Under the pieces are notes generated by a model. It was not told the DNA's origin. It did not search any database and saw nothing but the letters and a program-made list of their open reading frames with translations. A stretch of DNA of 64,000 bases, taken from NCBI GenBank assembly GCA_013397115.1, contig VWZW01004095.1, positions 255,104 to 319,103 of the forward strand. The letters run 5' to 3'. The translations under genes were made by a program, and so were the position numbers. The stretch comes from Edolisoma coerulescens. Taxonomy: Eukaryota; Chordata; Aves; Passeriformes; Campephagidae. Of the stretch, positions 24,001 to 35,632 are shown piece by piece (the stretch's first letter is position 1; each line of letters opens with the position of its first letter).

Positions 24001-25492
24001 TGTACTTCACATGATTTCTTGTAGTTGGTAGCAGTTTATATGTGTACACCTGACTTCACAAAATCCATTTATACGACGTTTTCAGTGGTTTTCACTTGAA
24101 GTGAAATTGAAGTTCAGTTATAAGACATTCATCTACCTGTACTTCTGGTTCCAAGAGCTACTTTCAGAAGGGCAAATTTAGTGGGTTACTCCTATTTACC
24201 AAAACAGTGTATTTATTGATGTGTCATTCCCTTTGTTGTAGGGAACAATTGCAACTCTTTTGAAGCTGAATGGAAGGACACTGAGGAATACTTTTCTGAA
24301 TATCTACACTTTTCTGTATACTTTTTTTTTTTTTTTTTTAATGTGAAAGGCATTTAAGAAACTATGTTCAGGCGCAATATTGCACAGGGTTATCTGGTCT
24401 CCTTAGTTACTGTACCTCTGAATAACAAGAGATGGAAATTAATCAGGATGATTTTCACATTCATCTAAGGAAACAGGGAAAGGTGAAGAGTCGTATGACC
24501 TACTGATTTAAAAAGGAGACTGGGTACCTTTCTTCTGCAGATGATATTTCTTAGTTTAGCTGCTGCCCTACCTTGTGACTTTAGAGATCATTGGGGTTTG
24601 CTATTGCTGTTAATTCAGTTTTATTAGCTGTCAAATTATTTCTAGATATTTCCAGGACAGAAGTATGTGCATTAGTCTGCACCATAAATTGAATAGAGCC
24701 AAGAAACAGATATGGACGTGGGAGTTCATTGTTATCTACTGGCAAATTTTTAGAATAATCCTTGTTATGGGTTTAATTCAGTGGAATTAATGCTTTCCCA
24801 ACAACTCCCAGGCACAGTTCAGGACCCAGCCATGTAGTGTGCATGCCTCCTGATTATGCATGAGATGTACCAAGGAGGCACAAGGCCCGCGTGCGTCCAC
24901 TGAGCAGATGCATAGGTACAAATTCGTTACAGAAGCAGCATATGTGCAGTAAGATGTGTCCACACAGAGCACACATGAGACTGGTTTGAGATGTCCTCTA
25001 AACAGATTCTCTGCATGAGTGCTATAGCCCAGGCAGCCAAACGTTTAGTATTCCCAGGTGAAATTTAAATTTCCCAAATTTATCAGTTTCAGTTTTCTTT
25101 TATTCCCATGGGGAACTTTTCTAGGTAGAAACAGAGATGTGCTAAATGCAAGCTTTTGATACCAACACACAGTGAGTTCAGGTGTCTTTGCTTCACTCTT
25201 AATCTATGACTGTGTCAGTCACAGAAAACAAAGGATAGGCCAGGAGACTTGAGATAATCCTGACAGTTGGCAGTCTGGGTCTTTTAGTTGGGATTTACTG
25301 AGATTTCAGAGACCTTAAGCAAAACATACGGTCTTTCACTGACATTGTGCTCATTAGGAAGCCTGATTAGATACCGTGTAACAGTAATGGAACTCATCTC
25401 TTAAATGAGAGTTCCTAAAATACTGAAAGGAACCAGGTCCACAGTTCTCACTGAAATCCAATGAGAAATGACAACCATCTAATTTACCTCAA
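21048..25492. other. Intergenic-looking non-coding sequence
   Basis: Mostly AT-rich. It holds a small TTCTC run (22919-22938), an 18-base T run (24322-24339) and a GC-richer patch (about 23090-23800) with accidental ORFs in several frames. No named repeat and no credible exon. Confidence 0.35.
22919..22938 (+). repeat. TTCTC microsatellite
   Basis: About four copies of ttctc/cttct. Confidence 0.6.
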
Positions 25493-25736
25493 GTGATAGG
25501 ACAAGAGGGCAAGTTTAGATTAGATATTAGGAAGAAATTCTTAACTGTGAGAGTGGTGAAGAACTAGAACAGGTTGCCTAAAGAAGCCGTGGATGCCAAA
25601 TCTCTGGAAGTGTTCCAGGCCATGTTGGATGGTTCTTTGAGGAACTTCATTTGGAGTCCCTGCACATGGCAGGGGGGTTGGAACTAGAGGATCTTTAAGG
25701 TCCTTTCTAACTCAAACCACGCTATGATTCTATGAA
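25493..25736 (+). mobile_element. CR1 LINE, 3' end with terminal octamer (plus)
   Basis: A clear CR1 3' end. The ORF2 C-terminal region is recognisable (gattagatattaggaagaaa, agaacaggttgcctaaagaa, ctctggaagtgttccaggcc), followed by the 3' UTR (ggggggttggaactagagga, aaggtcctttctaactcaaa) and the terminal ATTCTATG at 25727-25734. A block normally present near the left end has been deleted. The copy is 5'-truncated and not coding. Confidence 0.92.
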
Positions 25737-28700
25737 AAACTCTTGAAAATTCTCTCTTTGTAACTTTTTATAGTCGTCTATACATGTCATGTTTGCAAAC
25801 ACTCTGATTTCACTGCATAGGTACAAGTAGAGACCGTAAAAACTATCTAGTATTGGATTTCTGAGCTATTTGTTGTTTCTTTTGTCACAGAAAATTGTGG
25901 GAAGCATAAGATACAACAGACACAGTGCAACAGTAAGGGTACTGGAAAAAAATTGTCACAACAGTATCTACTGCCAAATGCTTTCATTGAAAACAATCTG
26001 CTGCAAATTTAATGAGATTTACTGCATTTAAAATGGATTTTAAAACTTTACAATTTTTCTCCCAGCTAGTTCTATATAAAAATGATGTGCATACTAGCCC
26101 CTGTAAGAACACAAATAGAACGATGTTCCTGATAAATATTTTTAAAGCAGGAAACCTGCAGTTGCTGTAAATAACATGCCCAGCAAATGTACAATTACAA
26201 GCTCTTGGCCTCATTACTAGAGGGTTTAATTACATTTATGTTACATAAGATCTTTTTCTTTGTCTGTCTTCCTAGGCGTTTTTTGCATCCATCTGTCCAA
26301 TCGTATCCTAAGGGACCCAGGGAGTGTGAGAGAATGAGAGACTGTTTTGTGTCTGTGTAAGCAGTTGTTCCACATCTACTCTTCTCTGCACCACACTGTA
26401 ACTAAAAACCTATTCATTTAAGTCTTGAAATATATATTTCAAACTGCATTCATTAGAAATGAATCTCCTTTCCCTTTCTCAGCTGCATTCTTGCAGGGCT
26501 ATTGAAGCTTGAGCCCTGAGTTCAGTCTTGGCAGGTCCCCACTCCCCTCTGAGGTCCAGGTTCAAGCCGTATTTGGGTTCTTTTGTGCTGATGCCTTCAA
26601 ATTCGGCAGGGAAGTTCAAGAGAGGATAGATGAGCCCTTACACTGCCTAGGCCAGTCTCCATTTCAGAGCTGGAAGGTGACAAAAAGTGCAAAAGTGAAG
26701 TTGGTCCAGGAGGGTTTTGAACAGAAAGCCATAAATAATCTTTCCCTTTTTTTCCATTTTTTCCCCTTTCTCAAGAGAAGGCATTTCCAGTAAAAGCTAA
26801 ATTTGTCTCAGGAATTGGCTTTGCTCTTTTCAACACTGCTGAATGCTTCGTTGCCAAGAGGGACCCCTAGTGTTTTTGTCAGGTTTCATCTCTTTCAGGC
26901 TTGTGGGATTTTGTGTAAAAAATATATGTAAATGCAAAAATAACTAGGAGCACATTATGTACACATGTATATAGACAGTGCAGGGTCAATTTTTTCTGCA
27001 ATGGACTCAAAACGTGCACCTAATCTCTGTCTAGATCTGCAGGGCTGGCTGTTTTCAAAGATGTTCTGCATCCTGGGGAAAGCTGATTTTATTATTTTAT
27101 AGTTTTATAATTTTGCAGTGATGATAGACACACTGAACAGGTAAACTTGGTTATACCACGTGTCACAAACAGCAAAGGGAAGCACCTTTTTCCTACTATT
27201 TTATGGCATCTCTTTTAAGAGGAGAAGAAGACAGATAACATAAATCAATAAAAGTCTTTGTGAAATGTGCCCATTCGGTGACAAGGAAGTCCTGTAGTCC
27301 AGTCATGTGATGGCTGGCAATTCCCCCAAGCCCACATAAGGATAAGAGTCAGGGGCCTCATTTTCCCCCCACGCAGGGAGAGATGTGCACCTGGTGGGGG
27401 ATACACTCTGCTGTCAGCCTGACAATTTGAGACGCTTGAAACATGCTTTTCCTTGTCTTACCTGACACGGGTACCACTCACCACACCGCGATAAGCTCAG
27501 TGCAGGATGCCATGGGATGCCTGGGGAGCCCCTGTCACCTTCCCCAGAGAGTATCCTCTGAGAAAGTGACTGAAAGGACTGATGGCCTGAACCACCCATG
27601 CAGATTCATTTTCTACATTGTCAAGACATTTGGTGGCATCAGATTTAGATGTAGTTTTTCTCTGTTATCCACTACAAGAATGTCACCAGCTGGGCAAAAA
27701 TTGCTCATATTCGGAATCCTTAAGTCTGCCTTAGGTATTTTGATGAAAGATTTTTTGACTGGAGAAAATACCAATTAGTTGAAACAGAGATATTCAGAAA
27801 AGTTAATTTTGACAGTCAGCTTGTATTTCAAGTTGCCAGAAAATTTTGACCTTTTATAAAATGTTCTAATTTTCCACCTCAAAATGTTTTAGCAAAAAAA
27901 TGTGCACCAAAAGCAGTTAGAAAGAGTGAAATTCAGATGGAAATTTCTTAAAAGTAGCCAAAAAAAAAAGAATACATGATATTATTAATTCAGGCATTTG
28001 CATAATATAAATTTTCAATATTTATTCTTCTGCCTGTGTACTAGTCCCAGCGTCTCCCCACCTTTTCCTGCTTTGCTTTCTGAAGGCCTGTGCTTAGTGG
28101 CTTTTTGTCCATATGAGATTTTGATGTGTGGTTTCTTCTAACTTACATAGGAACTTCTTCTCCAGTGTTGTTATAAGATTTTTTTCAGATGTGTCAGAAG
28201 TTTTCTTAAGGTGAAGCCTGTTTTCTAATCATGAGCAGTGCCCAGTTCTGAAATTTACCCTTAACGAATTGAAAACACAATTTTAAAATAAATTTTCCAA
28301 CATGTAAGCTTTTACTTTGAGGATGAGAAAAGTGATAGCTTTTTCATTAACTTGACTACAAAACTTATCTCCTTTATCATATCATCAATAAAACAAAGAA
28401 ATGCACGTAATAAGTTGAAATTTCTGTGTAAAACTTGCTACAGGACATAACTTTATTATCTTCTATTTTAGAAATTATCTTCTAATTTGTATCTCCTGCA
28501 GGTATTAAGAACTTAGACCTAATTTCTATAGACATCTTAGCAAATGTCTCTTTCTCCTCAGATCAAAGTTTTTTCCAGTGAAAAAGATGTCATCGTTAAT
28601 TGTCTGTTGACACTAATGAAATAAATTAGCATAAAAATGAAAAATTAACTCATACCCAGTATAAAAGCACTTAATTCCCTATCAGGAATTGCTCATTATC

Positions 28701-31700
28701 CTGCAATACAGTAAGACAGGAAGTAATCCACTTTTCTATCCAAAATTTTGCTGAAGACATTCAGGGAGTTTTTAAGCTGCCTAAACTCATTTATAATCCA
28801 AATGAGTAATCCGCATTGCTGGAAAAATAAGCATGCAATAAAAAAGCCCAAACAAACAACATTAGAACAAGATAGTGATAATACATAATTTTTTTCCATA
28901 GATGTTGTAGCTCTCTGCAGAAAAGATGGCTCATCAGTGTCACAAACAATAACTATCTCTGCTTCTCTTCTGCAAGTCCTTCACTCCTCTCCTAATCTCT
29001 CTCAGCCCTGGGATCATATAAATAGCCCTTTGATCCAGAAGTTTTTTCTTTCTTGACCATGGCAGCTGCACAATTGTGTTTAAGGCAGGACATGAGAAAA
29101 AAATTTAAAAAATAAAAATCTTGTGGCTGGTAGGAAAATTAACAAGAACAAACCCCATATTTCTAAGTTTAGTATATTTATTAAATATTTCCAAGTCGTT
29201 TCAACAGAACACATGTATCTCTCTGATAATAAACTCACTGATCATTTTTGAGAATGGGCTAAGTGAATGGAGTGCCTGAAATGTTGGTGTTTGCCACATT
29301 CCTGTGGCAGTTTAGTACTTGGACAAAATACTTGTACAAATGCATCACTAGCCCTTACACTTATTTGAAAACTTGTCTTGGTGGGTACATCCTTGCTAGT
29401 AAATTGAACAGTAAATGGAAATGCTTGTTCTCTGTCCTTGCAGACAAGTCGCACTGCCTGGGCACATCCACATCTCTCCAGATCCAAAACTGCGTCACTT
29501 GGTGCAGACTGGGTAATAGGTTCCTGCTGATGCTAATCCCAGCACCATTCTCATGGATTTGGGAGAAATCCAGGTCAAACCATGCTGGGGCATGTTCCAG
29601 TATGAATTACTGGTTCCAAATATTGTTTCACTTTCTGCTAATACTAACACTGTTTAATTAATACAGACACAGTCCTCATGTTCGGCATTTTCTGTAAGCT
29701 TTCTCATGAAATTCAGTGTTGGCTACCCAGAGGGAAACAGTCAATCTCTGAGCAAAATCAGGCATCAGATGCCAGCTGCTAGATGAGGAAAGGTTAATTT
29801 CTTTTTCTTTGTCAGATGAGTAGTTGACAGTGTACTAAGAATTTCTAACATGGCTGGGTATTTGGGCAGCAGTGATATTAGAGCATAACTAATGAGAAAG
29901 AATGTTAATACTTTGCTGCAATAACTATGCAATACTTTTGCCCAGTCTTTAAAACTCTGGCACTTGTTTGGCAAAGATGCTTTGGAAGTCCTAAAATCTC
30001 TAGGCATGTGTAAAAAATAGTGGAGTATGCCGTGTGAGCCTGAAGGAAAGAAGTACGTAATGAGAATTTCAATTCCCCCAAGCAGCATAATTAGCTAATG
30101 TCAGCAACCTGATTCCAGACATAATGGGAGCATAATCTGATTCACTTTAATAAATTTTATGCCCTTAAGTAAAGTTCTTGAGGATTTTATCTATACTGTT
30201 GTGTTGTTCCATTTCAAACTTTGTGTTGCATTTAATTTCCTTTTTCTGTTCTGTCGGAAGTAGGTTGATCAAGCAACCAATCTATTTTCACAAAAACATG
30301 TTTAATGTAGAGCATGGCTATGCATTTACCTGTTAAGGAGGTTACCTAGAACAGAAATCAAGGGAGCTAGTGCTGCAGTTTTGTTAGCAATGCCTCCAGT
30401 GTGCTGCTGTCTTTTGAGATATATTTAGAGAGTTGAGAGGGGGCCATGATTTACCATAAAGTTTTCAGCTGAGAAACCTTGGAGAAAAGAAACCATTTGA
30501 TCAATCTGACCCAGACCATGGAAAGTATCTGCTTCAGACAGAAAAATCTGAAATCTAAAACCTGGAACAGTAATATTGTGCTCAGAAGAAGAGGCTACAA
30601 AAGGCCAACGGCTTTCATTTTTTAAAGAGCTCATGGATTTGGATGCACTTAAATATCTCAGCTTTTTCCTGAAAGTCAAGAACATAGAAAAGACGAAGGA
30701 AAGCAAGGGAGGAACAGAAGCTATTACAACTCTAATGAACATTATATAACTGAGTTATTGTATAATTTACAAAATCAAAATCATGTGGGTTTTGTCCTTT
30801 GCCTACTGTTTGCAAATTTTTTTATTGTGATCACATTATTTAAGAAACCTAAGTGCTTTCTCTGTGCTTTTCTCATTAAACCAGTGAAATCATTTTGCTT
30901 TCCAATGACACTCTCTGCTTTCTGCTTGGTCTTTTCCAGACTGATTTTTCAGTAAGCAAGATCTCTCTAACTTTCTGGAGTCTTAAAAATTTCTTTTCTT
31001 AGGAAATTAAATTTTCCAGATGTCAGAGATTTTAAAACATCCAGTGTATAGTCATATGATCAATTTTTTTTAGTTGTTTAAAAATGTTGACATAACATGT
31101 AGAGAAAATACATGATGGCAGGTGGAGATATAAAGATTTTATGTTCATTAGGTTGTACTGGCTGCATTGCTTATTTGTGGTGAAGTCACAAAAGTGTTTT
31201 GTTATCACTATTTATTATTTATGAAGTGCCAAGAATGTGTTTGACAGTACCTTGTTATGAGTATAATAAAACATTTTTATTACATGGCCTATCATGTATT
31301 TACATTAGACTCTGTTTTAGAGATATTTCAGAACCCACTGTAGGTTTTTAAATTTGTGTGGTTTTATTTTCCAATATCCTTCTCCCTCTAAACCCTGGTT
31401 GCCTTTAGTCTTTTTTTTTTTTTTTTTTTGCATATTCAAGACTTACTTTTGTGATGTTAACCACCCCTAGTTTGCAATTTGTCTGAGATAACTATTTTTA
31501 CATCTTTATGCAAAGCTGGGAGTCAAGGTATCCACTGGAACAGACCTAGTATTTCTGGCTCTAAATGACCCCATGGTCCAGAATAGGAAGTTTCCTGTAG
31601 TAGATTTAGGAACAGAAAAAAAAAAAAAAAAGAAAAAGGTGTAGTTTTTCTACTTTAATACAAAAAAAAAAAGGGGAATAAATGTGTAAGACTTCTCTTT

Positions 31701-32267
31701 TTAACCTTTTCTTTTTTTCAGAGCTGTTGGCTACTTCTTATAGTATAACCCTGCACACTTAAACCAAATGCTTCCAAAACTGAATTTTATGTATGACCAA
31801 AATGTTCCTGGTTCCTGGTGCTTCAGTGGATGCATGCCACAGCTCTGTATATGAGGCTCTCATTGAATAGAATATGAGGTTGTGATTTGACAGGGTTGAA
31901 ATGAAATTAGTCAAGAAAAGAAAAGGTATAGTGAAACCATGGTGATTGCTCCTCACACTTGGGTGTCAGGGCTGCAGGGCTGGCAGCAAGCATGCAGTGG
32001 TTGTCAGCATTCAGGGAAATGAATGCTGCCTGCAGTGTAGCTGTTCTGCAAGACAGACAAAGTAAAACTGCAAAGCAGTGAAGACCGGTGGTGAGGGTGA
32101 CCTGGATGTCAATTGTACCTGCACTGCAGGCTGAGGAAACAGGGAAGGAGGTTGCTGCCCTGGCAGCTGAGCAGGATCTGGGGAATTTCTGTCATGTTAT
32201 TTTTCATGAAATTATTTTAAAAATAAATCTAATAAGAGTAGTAGTAATGTGTAATAGACTATTTCAT
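25737..32267. other. Non-coding sequence, no named repeat
   Basis: About 6.5 kb of AT-rich DNA. ORFs of up to 132 codons (for example 29263-29661 plus) show no protein-like features. Homopolymer runs occur at 31411-31429 (19 T) and 31616-31631 (16 A). Confidence 0.35.
31411..31631. repeat. Poly(T) and poly(A) runs flanking about 190 bases
   Basis: Nineteen Ts (31411-31429) and sixteen As (31616-31631) face each other across about 190 bases, so the two runs are complementary. A second A run of eleven follows near 31663. No retrocopy is recognised between or beside them. Confidence 0.5.
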
Positions 32268-32945
32268 AAAACCAGAGATCTCAAATCTACAAGGGAGTAT
32301 TTGACTCATCTTGTCTGATTTCCTTTATAAAACTCACCGTAGTGCTTTCCTAAATTAAATTGTGCTTGTATTAAATCAAATCTGTCTCTCTCTCTTACTC
32401 AAAATTCAATCTTTATTTTGAAACTGGCATAGGGAGTGATAGTCCACTGCAAGCTGAAGTAATTTGTTCCAGTGAAAAAGAATTCACTGTTAAAAGCTTG
32501 CGCCTTATTTCTTGCCTGAATTAGTCCCACATGAGCTTCCAGGTATTGGATTATGCCTTCATCTGCTAGGCTGAAGACGCAGCTCATTGCTGAAAATTTG
32601 CTTCCATGTGGGGGCTTATTTACAGGCTGTGGTCATTTCAATTCCTAATTTTTTATGGCAAGACAAATAAATAGTTTCTATAATCCTTGACTAAAACGCA
32701 TGATATCCTGTCATTTATTCTTTTCCTAGAAGAAGTATTATTCAGTAATTTAATCATTCTTACAGCATTTCTCTAAAATTTTGCCTGTTAACATTCTTGA
32801 GCTGTGGTCCTCAAGAGAGGATGATAGTAGATATAATATTGCAGTAGACATCACCTCAGCTTCAGGGTTGTGAAGGAGCCTTTTCCTCCCCCCTTCCATA
32901 TTTCCTGGATCCCAGGTCATCTGTGCTGCTGCATCCACTTGAGGG
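32268..32945 (-). mobile_element. Ancient L3/CR1-like LINE, about 680 bases (minus)
   Basis: Reading the plus strand, this matches the reverse complement of old reptile/bird CR1/L3 elements over a long stretch in correct order. The blocks are: a 3'-end block ctcatcttgtctgatttcct; attcaatctttattttgaaa; aatttgttccag; a ttcactgttaaaagcttgcg / ccttatttcttgcctgaatt block; ggattatgccttcatctgct; ccatgtgggggcttatttac; a caggctgtggtc block; taatcattcttacagcattt; the block corresponding to 'FWAP.FKKD' of ORF2 (gagctgtggtcctcaagaga); and a cctggatcccaggtcat block. It is heavily substituted with no coding capacity. It is the longest of the ancient fragments here. Confidence 0.75.
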
Positions 32946-33103
32946 ATGACAATTTTTCTGGTATGAATCATAGACCAAACACTTTTTTTCAAAATGCTAC
33001 CATAATGATTGCACTATTTAACTTCAGCCTAAAAATATGAAGCTAAACTTGAAAATGTATGTGTATGTCAGGGAAACTTTTCATGGGACGTGTCACAGCA
33101 TAA

Positions 33104-33158
33104 GAGAATCACAGAATCAATTAGGTTGGACAAGACTTCTGAGATCATCGAGTCCAAC
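33104..33158 (-). mobile_element. CR1 LINE 3'-terminal stub (minus)
   Basis: About 55 bases matching only the very 3' end of a younger CR1 in minus orientation: agaatcacagaatcaattag, then gttggacaagacttctgaga and tcatcgagtccaac. The element stops abruptly, an extreme 5' truncation. Confidence 0.8.
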
Positions 33159-35360
33159 GAATAAAAAATAATTTCCCTGACTGGAAAACTGTGCATTTGT
33201 GACATCTTATTGACCATAAAGAACCTAAAGAGATGATATCCTAATTTGGGCCCTTAAAGATGGTGCAAACACCTTCCCCACATCTCCAATCCTCTCTTAT
33301 GCAAAAACCACCAGATTCCACCCCTTGGTTAAAAGACTGCATCCCAACTCTAAACCCACTCAGTACTACCACTGAGGTAGCACCTAGCAGTCAAGTAATC
33401 TGCTTGAAGCTAATCTCACTTTAGTCATTCACTACACTTTTCACATGAGTAGCTGTGGCCACTCCTGAACACTCTAAGTGTCCACCCATGGTTTTCACAC
33501 TGTAGGCACCCAGCATCTTCCCTGTAATTATACACCAATTAACACAACGGTGCCTTCAGTCCTTATCTCTACTGGACCTCGAACATCATGTGCTGTCTGA
33601 AAGGATTCAAAAGATTTTGGATTCTGCTTTGTTGTCCAAGTTCCAACATGAAATTGTTCTTTTTGGATTGTGGAGGAAAAATTAAAAAGATGCCCTATGA
33701 TACTTGTGTGGAAATTGTGCTTGAAACTCTGTTGCTTCACATCTTTATAGTTATAAAATTTTCACCTCAGTCGCTGTTTGGTCTCTTTCACGGTCTGCTT
33801 CATCCTCAGAATTGCTCTAAATTTCTTTTGGTGGTTGTGTTAGTGCTAGAAATTAATACACTGCATTAAATGATAAATGGCATTCATTTTATATTGTGGG
33901 CTTTTTTTCCTTAAGTATCTCTGTGATGTGTTGAAGATTGCTTCATTTTGTAGCATCCAGAGAGAGTTTTCCTCCAAGAGTCCCACACTTCAGACTTCAT
34001 GGGGGGCAGGTTCCTCGGCCTTGCAGTCTCTCACTGAGTGAGTGAATGGAAGAGGGGAGAGGACCAGCATCACATTTCCTTCTGGTTTCCTCTGAGACAG
34101 AAGGTGCTAAAGAAGCTCATTAATCATGGTGTGGAGCTGGTCAGACCCTTGTAGTTCAGTAATACTTAGATTACAATGACTTGGGGTATGAAAATTAAAT
34201 TTTAATTTGTTGAGACAGTTTTTAGTTTCAGGGTGAATGATTACAGAGAAGCCTGCAGTAGATTACTAGGCTTGAATCTCTCTCAAAAAGTCTGCAGTAG
34301 TTTGGATTTGACTTTATATTAACACTGAAGCCAATGAGCTGGCTTGCGACTCTTCTGTCAGTCTGAAAGAGGTCAGGCTAAAATTGCCAGGGCCAGCGCG
34401 CACAAACACAGACACACACCCCCACTGAACTTTGTCTTAATGAACTTTACAGCTTGGATCTGCCTTGGGAAACTAAGGTCTCTTGGTTTCCTGGGAAATG
34501 TGGTTATTGGAACATCTATACAACAGTGTTTGACCTTCAGCCCAAAATGAACACCTTAGACATACATTAGTACACGGTTTTGTCCATAAAATTATAAGCA
34601 AATGATTTTTTATTTTTAAATTTGTAGCTCAAGCAGCAGAATCTGAGGGGCACTTTTGGAGTCATGTAATATAAAAATAAATAGTCCTATACCAAAACAG
34701 ATTCTTAGTCTGCATTAATTTCTCTATAAAATTGAATCACTATCCCCATGTAAAATACCATCATTAAGCCTGAAGAATGTTTTTATTGAAGTACTGACTT
34801 TCCTATGAAAGTTAATGTGGTAGGGTTTAAGAACTGTGCCCAAGCAGAATTTTTTTAAACACTAGAAATTAATAGGCATAATAATTACAATACAAGACTC
34901 TATAAACTGCTCTGCCAGTGCACTCAGTTCTTACCAAAATGTGCTGGGAAATCATTTACTGTTCACGTTGTGTTTGGAACATCCCCAGGAGCTTAGCTAA
35001 CTGCACCACAAATGATGTCCAATTTTGTGTGCTGTGTACTGGCTAACACGTGCTCTGCTGTCCCACAGAATGGCCAGTACAGAGTTGCCTTTCCCTTGCA
35101 GGAGGTGGGAAGTTCTCCTCTTAAATGATGATTCAGTTTTGAGTTGGTTTCAAAGTCTGGCCATGTCAGCAGGAAGGAATATTTTATCTCATCAGGTTGG
35201 CAGATGATGACAAGAAAGTTCCATCACGTTCAGTGCAGCCATACTGGGGAAGGTGCTGTGACTGTGGTGAAAGAGGACTGTGGCAAGACAGCCTCAAAAA
35301 AGTTGTATGCCTAATACTTTCATGTGTCTATAATTTTTATTAGTGGATTAGAAACTGCAC
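33159..35360. other. Non-coding sequence, no feature seen
   Basis: The first 400 bases are relatively C-rich but match nothing I know. The remainder is ordinary AT-rich DNA without credible exons. Confidence 0.35.
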
Positions 35361-35425
35361 TGTTGCTGTTGAACTGCTAGCCGCATGCAAGAACCAGGCT
35401 GGATCAGGTGAGGCGAAATTCTGAT

Positions 35426-35431
35426 TTTATT
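35426..35431 (-). terminator. Retroviral poly(A) signal in the LTR
   Basis: AATAAA on the minus strand, about 16 bases downstream of the TATA-like box. A signal this close to the TATA would lie upstream of the cap site, an arrangement known in some retroviral LTRs. Confidence 0.5.
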
Positions 35432-35446
35432 ATTTAATTCTAAAAC

Positions 35447-35453
35447 TTATATA
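35447..35453 (-). promoter_or_regulatory. TATA-like box of the minus-strand LTR
   Basis: TATATAA within ctatataag on the minus strand, correctly placed upstream of the U5-type block. Confidence 0.55.
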
Positions 35454-35632
35454 GACTTTTGAAAGTTCCGTCGGATTGGGTCAATTCAAAACCTCCCCCT
35501 AGGACGATAGGCCAGGCTGAACTGCCCATCTTTCCAGAGACAGTTTCCATAACATCCAAACCTTATCTTTATTTATAAAACACAGGGAGAAGAAGAGAAA
35601 AATTCCCATGGGAAAGAGTCTGTGCTACCACA

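Larger units (their letters stand above)
35361..35632 (-). mobile_element. ERVK-like solo LTR (minus), 272 bases
   Basis: On the minus strand the order is: 5' TG, a U3 region, the TATA-like ctatataag (35447-35453), an AATAAA signal (35426-35431), a gcctcacctgatccagcctg U5-type block, and a 3' end ending in CA. The bases are TG...CA on both strands. The flanks are CTGCAC (35355-35360) and CTGTAC (35633-35638), five of six matching, as expected for a decayed 6-bp target-site duplication. There is no primer-binding site to the left, so this is a solo LTR. Family assignment is by resemblance to avian ERVK-type LTRs and is less certain than the LTR call itself. Confidence 0.7.

Noticed and set aside
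29263..29661. 132-codon plus-strand ORF
   Set aside because: No domain, no regulatory or splice context, high Phe/Leu/Cys content typical of translated AT-rich sequence.
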